This document shows, piece by piece, positions 33,943 to 43,036 of a stretch of 64,000 nt of DNA. The notes below the pieces were generated by a model, which did not search any database, was not told the DNA's origin, and was given only the letters and a program-made list of their open reading frames with translations. The translations under genes and the position numbers were made by a program. This DNA is from SG8-4 sp964598225 (GTDB taxonomy: Bacteria; Planctomycetota; Phycisphaerae; Sedimentisphaerales; Anaerobacaceae): positions 18,176 to 82,175 of the forward strand of contig CAZRBG010000021.1 of NCBI GenBank assembly GCA_964598225.1, written 5' to 3'. Positions within the stretch are counted from its first letter, which is position 1. Each line of letters starts with the position of its first letter.

Positions 33943-35229
33943 TTATTTGAGCAGTTCCTCGATTTGCCTGACCGTCTTTTCGGTTGCCCCCTGGTTTTTT
34001 CTGATTACCTGCCGCCCGTTGCGGGCAATCGCCTGAGCGTAGTCCGTTTCGAGGAGGCATTTCCGTACTTTTTGGAGCAATTCCTGCTCATCAGCAACCA
34101 GAATAGCACCTTCATCGGCCAACAGGGCATCGACGGTCTGTCTGAAATTGAACGCATGCGGGCCGAAGATCGTGCACTTGCCCAGTGCTGCCGCTTCCAT
34201 CATATCCGAGCCTCCCATCGGCACCAATGACCGGCCCACGAAAATGATCGTCGCGAGTGAATAAAACTTCCTCAGATCGCCCATCGTGTCGCCGAGAATG
34301 ACAGGCACTTTTTTCGCCGATTCGCTATCGGTATTCTTGATCGAGCTGTAACGGAGATATTCGAAACCCGCCTCTTCAATCATCCGGGCAACTTCGTCGA
34401 ATCTCTCGGGTTTTCGGGGGACAATCACGACGCGGAGATCCGCCAACTGATCCTGCTCGACCAGTTGTTTATAGACATTCAGGATCATTTGCTCTTCACC
34501 GGGACCTGTTGCGCCGGCCACCCAAAGTCTCTCTTCGCCCATATTGAGCTGCCCGGCCAATATTTCCGAGCCTTCCACCTTATCGGTGATCTGAGCAGTG
34601 TCGTATTTGAGCGAGCCGGTAACGACCACATTATCCGGATCTGCGCCTATCTGTTTGAAACGTTGAGCGTATTCTTCCGTTTGTGCAAGAATCAGATCGA
34701 TCCTGCCGAAAACGTTCTTAACAAACGGCTTTATCCTCTTATACCCAACGAAACTGCTGTCGCTTATCCTGCCGTTGACCACAACAACGGGGACATGCAG
34801 TCGGTGAGCGGTGTCAATAAAGTTCGGCCAGACCTCCAGTTCCATCAGCAGGCACACGGCGGGCTTAATATTCTTGAGGGCACGACGCACTATGCGGGAG
34901 AAATCGAAGGGAAAGTAAAAGACATAATGATCTTCACCCAACAGGTTATTTGCCCTGGCAAAACCCGTATCGGTGGTTGTGCTGATGATGATTTCGTAAT
35001 CTGGAAATCTCTTTTTGAGTTCCGGTATCATGGTCTTGGCGGCGTTGACTTCGCCTACACTGACCGCGTGGAGCCAGATGCACTCCTTATCGGGCTCTCT
35101 GCGGGTGATTCTGCCGAAGCGCTCGGCCCAGCCGGTCCGGTAGCGATTATGCCTGACGGCTCGGTATATAATCACGGGGCTGTACGCAACCGCGGCTAAA
35201 AGATAAAACAAATCCAGTACAAATCGCAT
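33943..35229 (-). CDS. waaA: 3-deoxy-D-manno-octulosonic acid (Kdo) transferase
   Basis: The 428-residue glycosyltransferase adds Kdo to lipid A on the inner membrane. An N-terminal hydrophobic segment (FYLLAAVAYSPVIIYRA) anchors it. GT30 motifs are clear: WLHAVSVGEVNAAKTMI with the catalytic-site Glu, LLMELEVWPNFI, NGRISDSS and VTGSLKYD; the C-terminal nucleotide-binding half includes GGSDMMEAAALGKCTIFGPH. I start at ATG 35229, where the membrane segment begins; a frame to 35277 adds unlikely residues. It shows that the organism makes an LPS-type outer membrane. Confidence 0.93.
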   Translation of the reverse strand: MRFVLDLFYLLAAVAYSPVIIYRAVRHNRYRTGWAERFGRITRREPDKECIWLHAVSVGEVNAAKTMIPELKKRFPDYEIIISTTTDTGFARANNLLGEDHYVFYFPFDFSRIVRRALKNIKPAVCLLMELEVWPNFIDTAHRLHVPVVVVNGRISDSSFVGYKRIKPFVKNVFGRIDLILAQTEEYAQRFKQIGADPDNVVVTGSLKYDTAQITDKVEGSEILAGQLNMGEERLWVAGATGPGEEQMILNVYKQLVEQDQLADLRVVIVPRKPERFDEVARMIEEAGFEYLRYSSIKNTDSESAKKVPVILGDTMGDLRKFYSLATIIFVGRSLVPMGGSDMMEAAALGKCTIFGPHAFNFRQTVDALLADEGAILVADEQELLQKVRKCLLETDYAQAIARNGRQVIRKNQGATEKTVRQIEELLK

Positions 35230-35447
35230 CAAGCCAATCCTATTTATATTTAAAGACCGAACAAAAACAGGAGTCAATACATGTTATTTGCAGGGCGGGA
35301 CAAAGTCAAACAATTGACCGACATAGTTGAAGGCTGGAAGGATGACATCCCTGTGAACGATTGTCATTCCTGTGAAGAGTCTGCACTGATATCTGTAGGA
35401 TAGGCAACCCATTCGGCAGGCTCAGGGCATGCTTGTTGCCCCTGCTG

Positions 35448-37085
35448 CTATTGTTCGCTCGATTCGAGCCAGTATTCGAGGAGAACTTTCAAATCGTTGA
35501 TGTCGATAATGCCGTCAGGATTATCCGGCGGCGCCAGGTCCGCCTTCGGATTCCAGTTGGGTGAGTCCGGAGTCGCAAGCCAGGCTTCGGCGAGAGCGGC
35601 GAAATCCTGAGAATCAATAATTCCATCACCCCCCTCAGGAGCGATATCGCCGAAAAGAGTAGTTTGAATGAATTCATAGGTAAGAGATGGAGGATCCTGC
35701 CCGAACATACCGCCGCCCTTTAGCACGAGATTGAAGTTCGTGAACAAATTCATGCCGATTATCCCATCGAGCGTGCCGCCTTCGGGCGAATCGACGTCGA
35801 GAAGCACGACCGGAACGTTCGTAAAGCCGAGCCAGTCCCCGAGAGCGGGTATTTCGAGAGAATCGATATAGAAGGCGGGGTGAATCGTAACCTCGCCCGT
35901 AACATCCTGAATATCGACCTCGAAATCCGGATTTGCCGGGTCGAGGCCGAGACGGGAACCGACCCCCGAGCTTATCACGGTGATCTGGGCGCCCGTGTCG
36001 ACCATGAAGCGCTGCTTGTCGATCGCTCCGCGATCACCATGCTGCAGATCAACACTGTTGACAAAAAACAGGCTCTGAGCCAGATTTCCCACAATCGTTG
36101 AAGGGCTGCCCGGACGAAAGACAAACTCCATTATCGCCTCAAGATCGGTGATATACTGAATATTGACCGCGCCGGAGGGAATCAGATTCAACGGAATTTT
36201 GTTCTCGTATTCCGGTATCCGTGGATCGAAGTGATCGTAAAATCTGATGTCCGGGCCCGTGTAATCATTGCTGTCGTAGGTTACTGTGACAGGGGTATCG
36301 TTGTTGAAGACCGTCACGAAGTTCACGCTCAGCGGCGAACCTATAGCCGTCGGCAGGTCCGGCTTGCCGGGATCTGGTTGTTCGCCGACAACAATCGACA
36401 CGTTACTCTGGCCGACCATGTTCGAATTGTCGAGAATCATCTCGTTTGCGTCAACGGCGGCGAGCCCCTCGATGAAAACACCAAGCGGGTAGCTCACTCT
36501 GGCAAAAACCGAGTTAGTCGCGCCAACCAGCTCGGTTTCGCTGGGAGTCAGCAGATCGGCATCGTAGATCCCCGTGCGCAGCGCCGCCTCGTAGCCTACT
36601 AAATGCACGCTGGCGCCGGTATCGAACAGGCCGATCGTAAAATCAGTTTGCGGACTGTCGGTAAGAGGATTGCCTGCCACGGACATGTGCGTTTGCGCGA
36701 CCCAATCGAAATCGTCGGAGCGCTCGTCGGTCACAGCCACGGCGATCCACGGCACAAAACCGGCTATCGGAGGAGAATCTATGATGTTTACCCGTACCGT
36801 CGGAACCGACAAAAGGCCAATCGTCGATTGTATATCGCCTTCCTCACCAACAATGGTCCTGCGCACAAGCCTCGGCTGCGAAAACGCCCGTTTTGGGGTG
36901 AGCTTCGGCTGCTCGTCTTCCGGGTGCCTGATACCGATTATGCGGTCGCCGCCGGTAGATCGCCAGTCAACTTCCTGCCGCTGCCAGCCGGGATGAGCCG
37001 CCTGAACCACCGTTGTCAAAGGTACGACGGCAAGAAGTATTAAAATCCAACCCCAGGACGAATTATGCATTTCTATACTTTTCAT
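35448..37085 (-). CDS. secreted retropepsin-like aspartyl protease with C-terminal dockerin
   Basis: The 545-residue protein has a signal peptide ending near TVVQAAHPG. Two aspartyl protease motifs, FDTGASVHLVG (Asp155) and VDTGAQITVIS (Asp363), lie 208 residues apart, so one chain holds both halves of a pepsin-like dyad; VVLLDVDSPEGG and GIIGMNLFTN fit the second lobe. Residues about 480-545 form a type I dockerin with two calcium loops (DGIIDSQDFAALAEAWL, DGIIDINDLKVLLEYWL). Dockerins bind cohesins or act as EF-hand tails in Planctomycetes. ATG 37085 is chosen; GTG 37100 is in frame. No cohesin gene is visible. Confidence 0.8.
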   Translation of the reverse strand: MKSIEMHNSSWGWILILLAVVPLTTVVQAAHPGWQRQEVDWRSTGGDRIIGIRHPEDEQPKLTPKRAFSQPRLVRRTIVGEEGDIQSTIGLLSVPTVRVNIIDSPPIAGFVPWIAVAVTDERSDDFDWVAQTHMSVAGNPLTDSPQTDFTIGLFDTGASVHLVGYEAALRTGIYDADLLTPSETELVGATNSVFARVSYPLGVFIEGLAAVDANEMILDNSNMVGQSNVSIVVGEQPDPGKPDLPTAIGSPLSVNFVTVFNNDTPVTVTYDSNDYTGPDIRFYDHFDPRIPEYENKIPLNLIPSGAVNIQYITDLEAIMEFVFRPGSPSTIVGNLAQSLFFVNSVDLQHGDRGAIDKQRFMVDTGAQITVISSGVGSRLGLDPANPDFEVDIQDVTGEVTIHPAFYIDSLEIPALGDWLGFTNVPVVLLDVDSPEGGTLDGIIGMNLFTNFNLVLKGGGMFGQDPPSLTYEFIQTTLFGDIAPEGGDGIIDSQDFAALAEAWLATPDSPNWNPKADLAPPDNPDGIIDINDLKVLLEYWLESSEQ

Positions 37086-37249
37086 CTTTACTATCCACAC
37101 CTTTATTATAGCAGATTTTGCGAAATTTTTCTACGGTGAAGTGACAAACCACTGGCAGGACTCGACTTATATATCAAAATAAATCGGCAAAAGCTGGTTG
37201 TCCTGAGGACCGATAGAGATGAAATGGCCCATTTTCCCTGCCGTTCGAC

Positions 37250-37843
37250 TTATCCGAATAGTCGACCTATGTCTTCGTCGGTGATTCTTTCGTCAGGCCT
37301 TATGGGCTCGCCTCTCTGCCGCCTGAGGTGCTCGAAGAACTCCCTGACGTTCCCCGGCGCCGACTTAATCGCCAGACCAAGCGAATACCGCATCAGCGAA
37401 ATATCCGCCCCTCCCGGCACACCTTTTATCAGGCCGGTTTCGGTATCATCCCTGTTTTCCATCTCCCGCTCGAATTTGTCCAGCACGCTTTGAAGACTGC
37501 CGTATTCCATATATTCATCGGCGATGAGCCTGTTGCTGAACTGGGAATACGGCAACTGCATAGCTCTAAGCAGAAAGGCGGCCTCGGGCGGGATAGCATC
37601 GGCATGCTCGAAGCCCTCATCGAACTGCGGCCCGCCGTATTGCGACGGCAGAAGTATCTGCGGCCTTTGAAGCATTACGACGCCTTGTCTTATCACCGCT
37701 CTATCCCTGAATCGAGAGTGTTCGGCAACGAGCACGTACGGCACCTCCATGTCGCCGAACGTGAAAAGCATACGCTGGTATTCCCGGATGACCTCTGTGG
37801 CCCTCCAGAACTCCTCGAATTTTTTTCTGTCAAAGTCAGACAT
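37250..37843 (-). CDS. hypothetical protein, soluble, helix-rich
   Basis: I do not recognise this 197-residue protein. It starts with SDFDRKKFEEFWRATEVIREY, has a central acid/aromatic helix region (LLRAMQLPYSQFSNRLIADE) and a C-terminal REFFEHLRRQRGEPIRPDER. No signal peptide, membrane span or known motif is seen. It sits between the aspartyl protease and SGNH hydrolase genes on the same strand but with gaps of more than 160 bases on both sides, so it may be expressed alone. The open frame, start context and protein-like composition support a real gene. Confidence 0.6.
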   Translation of the reverse strand: MSDFDRKKFEEFWRATEVIREYQRMLFTFGDMEVPYVLVAEHSRFRDRAVIRQGVVMLQRPQILLPSQYGGPQFDEGFEHADAIPPEAAFLLRAMQLPYSQFSNRLIADEYMEYGSLQSVLDKFEREMENRDDTETGLIKGVPGGADISLMRYSLGLAIKSAPGNVREFFEHLRRQRGEPIRPDERITDEDIGRLFG

Positions 37844-38060
37844 TTTTTCCTTATCTGATATTAAATTACAATCAGATTCTTACATTAAGCTTCATAAATG
37901 CGATTTAAGCAGAATTCTCAGCGATTGTCAACGCTGCTTATCGTCGCATTCGTCTTCAGCGCTACGCTAAACACGAAGGATAAGTTCACCTGCCTTTTCT
38001 TTGCGGACTTAGCCACCCGCCACGGTGAGGTCGAGGCCGTCGCCCGATATTGAACCATGC

Positions 38061-39014
38061 TCATTTTCGGCCTGTGTTTGACTCACACAACCGCCGCATC
38101 GCCTCGCCCATGCCGTTTCCGATCAGGAAATAGGTCTCGGCGTTGGTATTCCAGTGATATGCCTGGCCGGAGGGCGAGACTTCCTTCGGCCTGAAGAAAT
38201 CCTTCGTGCCGACGAACGCCACGTTGCCTTTGAACTGGTCGTATTCGGCAACTGCGGCCTGAGCACGCATCAGGGAAAGCGCCCGGGGATGCCGCTCCTG
38301 GTGACCGCTCATGCCGGTCTCTGCTATAACAAAAGGCAGATTATTGATCCCCAAGTCCTTACGCACATCGCGTATGAAATTGGCGAGATTCTTCTCATAC
38401 TGGTCGTTAAAACCCTGATTCACCCGGTCGTTCCAGCCCTGATGCCACCCGAATCCAGCAAGCTCATAGCCCCGGCCGTCGTAATCGGGGAAGAACTTTT
38501 CAATGTCGGCCAGAACGTCATTAATATGCTTGAGCATCTCGGTGTAATAGGGACCGACCTGGCCGCCCGAACTCGGCGGGCGAAAATCCTTCGCAAGGGA
38601 CTTGCCGCCCCAGGCGGTCTTGATGATTAACACCTGGTTGTCCAGGTAATCGCCCATGACGTGTCCGAATTGAAGCTCCGGGCCTATCTTGTTTTCACCT
38701 GCCCCGTAGCCGACTGTCAGACCACCCTTGCGACCCAGGTACCATATCCAAACGTCGTCGCGCACGACCCAGTCACCCTGCTCGTCGACCAGATGTGAAT
38801 AGCGATCGGCTGTGTTGGGATTCTTGACCAGATACTCCAGGCTGCCCTTGCCTTCGTTTCGCCGAGGATCCATCCGGATGATGCCTTGTCCCTGCATGTT
38901 TGACTGACCTGCCAGGATGAAAACCTTCAAGGGGCTTTTACCCGCCTGCCCCGCATTTGCTGATTGCACAATTGCCATAAATATCAATGCTCTCAAAACT
39001 GTCTTACCGGTCAT
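38061..39014 (-). CDS. secreted SGNH carbohydrate acetylesterase (sialate O-acetylesterase-like)
   Basis: The 317-residue protein has a signal peptide (ALIFMAIVQSANAG) and the SGNH/DUF303 fold: block I VFILAGQSNMQGQG with the nucleophile Ser, TAWGGKSLAKDFRPPS as the Gly block, and ELAGFGWHQGWND as the Asn/His region; a candidate catalytic His is in AYHWNTNAETY. Enzymes of this group remove acetyl groups from sugars or act on arylesters. GGAGG upstream of ATG 39014 supports the start. It ends the minus-strand hydrolase cluster that begins near 43 kb. Confidence 0.86.
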   Translation of the reverse strand: MTGKTVLRALIFMAIVQSANAGQAGKSPLKVFILAGQSNMQGQGIIRMDPRRNEGKGSLEYLVKNPNTADRYSHLVDEQGDWVVRDDVWIWYLGRKGGLTVGYGAGENKIGPELQFGHVMGDYLDNQVLIIKTAWGGKSLAKDFRPPSSGGQVGPYYTEMLKHINDVLADIEKFFPDYDGRGYELAGFGWHQGWNDRVNQGFNDQYEKNLANFIRDVRKDLGINNLPFVIAETGMSGHQERHPRALSLMRAQAAVAEYDQFKGNVAFVGTKDFFRPKEVSPSGQAYHWNTNAETYFLIGNGMGEAMRRLCESNTGRK

Positions 39015-39050
39015 CAGTTAATCCTCCACTTGCGCGTAAGAATACGGCTC

Positions 39051-40010
39051 TTATCCTTCAACGAGCCAGATATTGCGGAACTGAATGTTGTGACCGTGGT
39101 CCTGAAGCTGGATCGGCCCTTTCGTTCTATGCCTTTTCTTCGGAATTGGCTGCTCGTCGTGGATCTTGACGCCGTTGTGGATTACCGTGATTTTCGGCAA
39201 CTCTTTCACTTCGCCGTTCTCATCCAGACGGGGAGCTTGAAACGTGATGTCGTACGTTTGCCAGGTCTGGGGCGGCAGGGACGCGTTGACCCTGGCGCGG
39301 GCAACGCCGTAAAGTCCGCCGCAATCGCCCGAAGTGTGTACTATGCCGAAAGAATCCAAAATCTGCACTTCGTAAGCGTCGATCACGTATACGCCGCTGT
39401 TGGCCCGGCCCTGGCCGCGGCCGTGAGGTTCCAGCGGGAGCTTGAACTCGACGTGGAGGCGCTTGATATCGCTAAATTCCTGCTTTGTCTTGTTCGAGCC
39501 TTTACCCTTGGCGCATTCCATGACGCCGTTATCCTTGGCTTTCCACTCGCCATTCTTCCAACCGCTCAGATCGGCCTTGACACCTTTTTTGAAAGGCAGA
39601 AGAATTACGGCACCTTCAGGCGGCTCGGTGCCGGCGCGGGGGGATTTGCTTACGATCTTTTCCAGCTCGAACCGCTGGCCGTAGCGGCTCCTTGCTTCGA
39701 GACGACCGTTCCTGATTTCTCCTCGCCAGTCGTAGCCGCCCACACGCGACGACAGGTAAACCTGCGGACCGAACTCCCTGCCCATTATCTCGATATGCGC
39801 CCCTTCCAGCGCGGGATCATCCGGGGTCGCGTCCAAACGGATGCGATAATTGCCGTCGCCTTCATCCACAACGTCCGCCGTTGCCGCAATTGTGACCACC
39901 TGGTCGGGATAGAACGTCCCTTTGTACTCGCCCATAAAAGGCTTTCCCTGCAGGCTGCTCACCACACAAATCAAGACAATCAGGCATTTGAGTTTCATAA
40001 AACGGTTCAT
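39051..40010 (-). CDS. DUF1080 (3-keto-disaccharide hydrolase-like) secreted protein
   Basis: The 319-residue protein starts at ATG 40010, eight bases after GGAG, with a signal peptide (CLIVLICVVSSLQG). After a small N-terminal beta domain the C-terminal 180 residues are the DUF1080 laminin-G-like jelly roll: VEFKLPLEPHGRGQGRANSG, EVQILDSFGIVHTSGDCGG, PKITVIHNGVKIHD, and PIQLQDHGHNIQFRNIWL. Members are abundant in Planctomycetes and some hydrolyse 3-keto-glycosides. It lies between the CehA-like and SGNH genes on the same strand, suggesting shared use of a polysaccharide. Confidence 0.88.
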   Translation of the reverse strand: MNRFMKLKCLIVLICVVSSLQGKPFMGEYKGTFYPDQVVTIAATADVVDEGDGNYRIRLDATPDDPALEGAHIEIMGREFGPQVYLSSRVGGYDWRGEIRNGRLEARSRYGQRFELEKIVSKSPRAGTEPPEGAVILLPFKKGVKADLSGWKNGEWKAKDNGVMECAKGKGSNKTKQEFSDIKRLHVEFKLPLEPHGRGQGRANSGVYVIDAYEVQILDSFGIVHTSGDCGGLYGVARARVNASLPPQTWQTYDITFQAPRLDENGEVKELPKITVIHNGVKIHDEQPIPKKRHRTKGPIQLQDHGHNIQFRNIWLVEG

Positions 40011-40078
40011 TGACTGTTCTCCTTTCATCTTTGCTTTCTGCTGCTACACACATCACTTGATAAAATTCTGCTTAGTTG

Positions 40079-41689
40079 CTATCTCGCCGAGCGAGCTATG
40101 TCTTGGTAGATACTCAGCGCTTTCCGATATTCGTCGAGAGCCTCTTCGGGCAAAACACCTTCATTGCGCTCAATCTGTTTTCGCATTCGGTCGATTAGAA
40201 AACTAATTTCCTCCTTGCGCGGTTTCAAGGGCTTTCCTTCGACTTCCACGTGGAACGGCCCCGTATGGGCAAATCGCCATCGCCCTTCCGGCCGCTGCTC
40301 GAAACAGCGAACGGCGATCCACGATGAAGCATTAACATCAACGTCTCCGTCGATTGTACAGGAGTAAGCACCCGACGGCAACCTTGCATTTTGAGCTTTG
40401 ACCGTTTTGACAACGCTTCCATTGCCGATTATTTCGATTTGACCCAGCGGATGTATGCTCCGGGCCGAACCTGTTATCGAATAGGTTTTTGTGCCGCCTG
40501 ATTGACGGAAAATGTGCCCCGCCTCAGCATCGTTGATCTTCACGAACAACATTGGGCCCGTGGTAACAAAGCTGCGTCCCGCATCCAGGCCCTTCATCCA
40601 TTTGTCATAGTCGAAGCAGCCCTCGAGCTTGACGTAGACTCTGCCGAAACCGAGAGGAACGGGATGAACGCCCGAGGCAGTTCCCGCTGTCGGCCGCAGG
40701 CGAAAGCCGCAATTGAGCAGAGTATAGTAGTTCCGGAATCCGTATTCGATCCATCCTCGCTCTGTGAAGCCCCCCGAAGCCGTCTCGACTCTCATATACT
40801 CCGGTGGCGCTTCGCCGAATCTCGTGAAGCAGAAATTCGTGCGCCAAACGTGATTGTTGGCCAATTCAAACAGATCGATCCCCATGACCGGCACGAGCAT
40901 CATCGACCAGGGCCAGTTGTGCTTGTCCAATTCGAGCAAGCCACCCTGCCGTTTGCTCTTAGCCGCAATGGGAGCAACGGTCGGCACGCCTTCCTGGAAG
41001 ACGGTCTTGTGATTGAGTATAAAGAACGCTCCCAGAGTATGCCGCGTGCCGTTGACTGTAAAAATCTCGTACTCGGTATTCATCGGATAGATCACATGCG
41101 TATCATCGATTGATATCAGGCGAGGCTTAATATCGCCCCCTGTGCTCTTGTCGCCGGTTCCGGGCGGCTCAAATGCCCTTGTGACCCAGTAAAGCAGCGG
41201 GAATGACACGTTCAGGTCCTCGCCAAGCTGAACGCTCGGCAATTCTTCCAGAGTTCTGTGAACGTGCGTATCACCGGAATACCAGCCAAGCCGGGCCATG
41301 TCGATCCAGCGTTTGAGCTTGATGTTCCGATTCTCAGTATTTTTGCCGACGGTTATCTTCCGAGTAACCGGGAAATACTCTTTGCCGCGCTCAACGGTGA
41401 CTGCATAATTGCCAAAGGGCAGTTCGACCTCGAAAGGATGCGCTGAAAGCGTCGTGTGCATCTCGACCGAACCACGACTGCCCCGCTGCTTCTTATACAC
41501 AATCGCCGAGCCATCCGGCGAAACCGATTCCGGGAAATACCACTTGCCCTTCGCGCCTTGAATGTAGATTCGGCAAGGAAGCAGCTCGCCTGTCTCGGCA
41601 TCAACGACCCTGCCACTCAGGACCGCGCCTTTCACCGAGCAAACAAATACCACCGACAAGAGAATGAATGTTGAAGTACGATCAAGCAT
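40079..41689 (-). CDS. CehA/McbA family metallohydrolase, secreted
   Basis: ATG 41689 follows a perfect AGGAGG seven bases upstream; a longer frame to 41710 is less likely. The 536-residue protein has a signal peptide (FILLSVVFVCSVKGAV), an N-terminal carboxypeptidase-regulatory-like beta sandwich (SGRVVDAETGELLPCRIYI), then a PHP-like metal-binding domain opening with WYSGDTHVHRTLEE. CehA-type proteins hydrolyse esters such as carbaryl in other bacteria, but most members are uncharacterised and have other substrates. C-terminal residues after about 480 are helical. It follows the GH-like gene by 10 bases in the same operon. Confidence 0.82.
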   Translation of the reverse strand: MLDRTSTFILLSVVFVCSVKGAVLSGRVVDAETGELLPCRIYIQGAKGKWYFPESVSPDGSAIVYKKQRGSRGSVEMHTTLSAHPFEVELPFGNYAVTVERGKEYFPVTRKITVGKNTENRNIKLKRWIDMARLGWYSGDTHVHRTLEELPSVQLGEDLNVSFPLLYWVTRAFEPPGTGDKSTGGDIKPRLISIDDTHVIYPMNTEYEIFTVNGTRHTLGAFFILNHKTVFQEGVPTVAPIAAKSKRQGGLLELDKHNWPWSMMLVPVMGIDLFELANNHVWRTNFCFTRFGEAPPEYMRVETASGGFTERGWIEYGFRNYYTLLNCGFRLRPTAGTASGVHPVPLGFGRVYVKLEGCFDYDKWMKGLDAGRSFVTTGPMLFVKINDAEAGHIFRQSGGTKTYSITGSARSIHPLGQIEIIGNGSVVKTVKAQNARLPSGAYSCTIDGDVDVNASSWIAVRCFEQRPEGRWRFAHTGPFHVEVEGKPLKPRKEEISFLIDRMRKQIERNEGVLPEEALDEYRKALSIYQDIARSAR

Positions 41690-41699
41690 GAACAACCTC

Positions 41700-43007
41700 C
41701 TAATTTTCATTCAAGAGCCTGTGGAAATAGTCCCAGGTCCGGGTCTTTGTGCCGTCGGGCCGGATGAGCCAGAAGCCGCGTACGGCATCGTTGCTGGTTA
41801 CCGGCGTGGCGCGACCGCGGGGCTTTACCTCGTTGCAGTACAATTGCCAGTAGACGATATAAGGGCATCCCCACTCGCGGGCGGTTTTGACTACGTGTGG
41901 AATCAACTCGCGCACTCGCTCAGCGGGAAATTCGTTGTGAGGGATTCCGAACTCGCCAACATATACGTTTCGATTTCCAAAATCGGGACTGTCGGGCATG
42001 TTTGCCGCGATGTACTCCAGCGCCTGGCGAAAGACATTCGGTTCTCTGGCGTGCCTGCTAGTAGCGTCCCAGGCAGAGTAGGAAACCAAATCCAGTTTCG
42101 TATGCGGCAGCACCTTATTGGCCATATTGGGCTTGCCCTCTCTCATGGAGCGAACCACGCGGTTGACCTCCGCGGCGTGATAGACACGGACGCCGCCGGT
42201 TCCCGCTTCTTCACGCGCCTGGTTCACTCCCGCCTGGCGCGCGTTGAGCCAGCCTATCATACCCTTTATCGCCTCGCCCGTCGGATCGACGTTCCCGTCA
42301 TAGCTGCCTCGAATCAACCAGTCTCCCTCCCAGTGCTGTAAAACGAAAGTCTTGCCGGTCTGCTTGTACTGAGTCAGCAGGTATTTCGCGAGCTCGTAGA
42401 ATTGCCGCTGCTCATCCCGCGCCTGCTCGGCGGTCACGCCGTTTCGGAAGTAGCCGGCGCCCCTGCCTTTGGAAAAACACATCATAATGTACGTCGTAAA
42501 GGGCTTGTCAAAAAGCTCCCTGAAATAAGGCGACCTTGCCGTATCCACCATACTTTCCATCGGCGGCCACCATGAATTAAAAGGATACGACTTGGGCGGA
42601 TTGTGAAACCAGACCTTGATGACTCTCGAACCAAGAGCCAGGATTTGATCCGCTCCTTCATTTAGAAAATCCTTATCTGTAAGGTGATACTTGCCGTCAA
42701 CGTGCGTCACCCCCACAATATCCGCCAATTGTCTCGATTTATCGTATGTGTTTAGCCAAGCCTGGCTCTTGCGACCAGCCCCAAGCTCGTACCGTCGCGG
42801 CGCGACGGTACGAGCTTGAGGCTGCCACCCATCTATCTTATTTTGCCGGGTGGCAGCCTCATCCCGATCTCCGTTTATCGGGATGGGGCTGGCTATTTCC
42901 CCGCTAAGCACGTACGATTTCTCTCTCTGTCTTTCGGCTTCACTCTTACCAACTAATAGTCCCAATGCCATCGTCAGTACAAAATAACCGTAAAATCTAT
43001 AATTCAT
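41700..43007 (-). CDS. secreted TIM-barrel glycoside hydrolase-like protein (clan GH-A type)
   Basis: The 435-residue protein has a signal peptide (YFVLTMALGLLVGKSEA). Residues from about 90 form a TIM barrel: FVLQHWEGDWLIRG gives a candidate acid/base Glu and NVYVGEFGIPHNE a nucleophile Glu, as in GH5/GH39-like enzymes. I cannot name the family. Residues about 39-78 are encoded by a palindromic repeat element (42775-42892) that keeps the frame open. Start is uncertain: ATG 43007 gives a normal signal peptide, ATG 43028 is 8 bases after the NTase stop. The gene leads into the CehA-like gene. Confidence 0.7.
   Translation of the reverse strand: MNYRFYGYFVLTMALGLLVGKSEAERQREKSYVLSGEIASPIPINGDRDEAATRQNKIDGWQPQARTVAPRRYELGAGRKSQAWLNTYDKSRQLADIVGVTHVDGKYHLTDKDFLNEGADQILALGSRVIKVWFHNPPKSYPFNSWWPPMESMVDTARSPYFRELFDKPFTTYIMMCFSKGRGAGYFRNGVTAEQARDEQRQFYELAKYLLTQYKQTGKTFVLQHWEGDWLIRGSYDGNVDPTGEAIKGMIGWLNARQAGVNQAREEAGTGGVRVYHAAEVNRVVRSMREGKPNMANKVLPHTKLDLVSYSAWDATSRHAREPNVFRQALEYIAANMPDSPDFGNRNVYVGEFGIPHNEFPAERVRELIPHVVKTAREWGCPYIVYWQLYCNEVKPRGRATPVTSNDAVRGFWLIRPDGTKTRTWDYFHRLLNEN
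42775..42892. repeat. compound palindromic element inside GH-like gene
   Basis: The 118-base element is bounded by CCAGCCCCA / TGGGGCTGG and contains three nested hairpins: CAAGCTCGTACCGTCGC (17-base perfect stem, 42782-42818, 3-base loop), GAGGCTGCCACCC (13-base stem, 42818-42860) and ATCCCGAT (8-base stem, 42861-42884). It is read through by the GH-like protein. A disrupted relative lies at 26084-26156. This is a REP/MITE-like unit. Confidence 0.8.
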
Positions 43008-43036
43008 TCGAGACTTTAAGATAATCATAGGAATAA

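Noticed and set aside
38964..40013. 349-codon plus-strand frame opposite the DUF1080 gene
   Set aside because: The DUF1080 protein on the minus strand is clear with signal peptide and binding site; the other frame has none.
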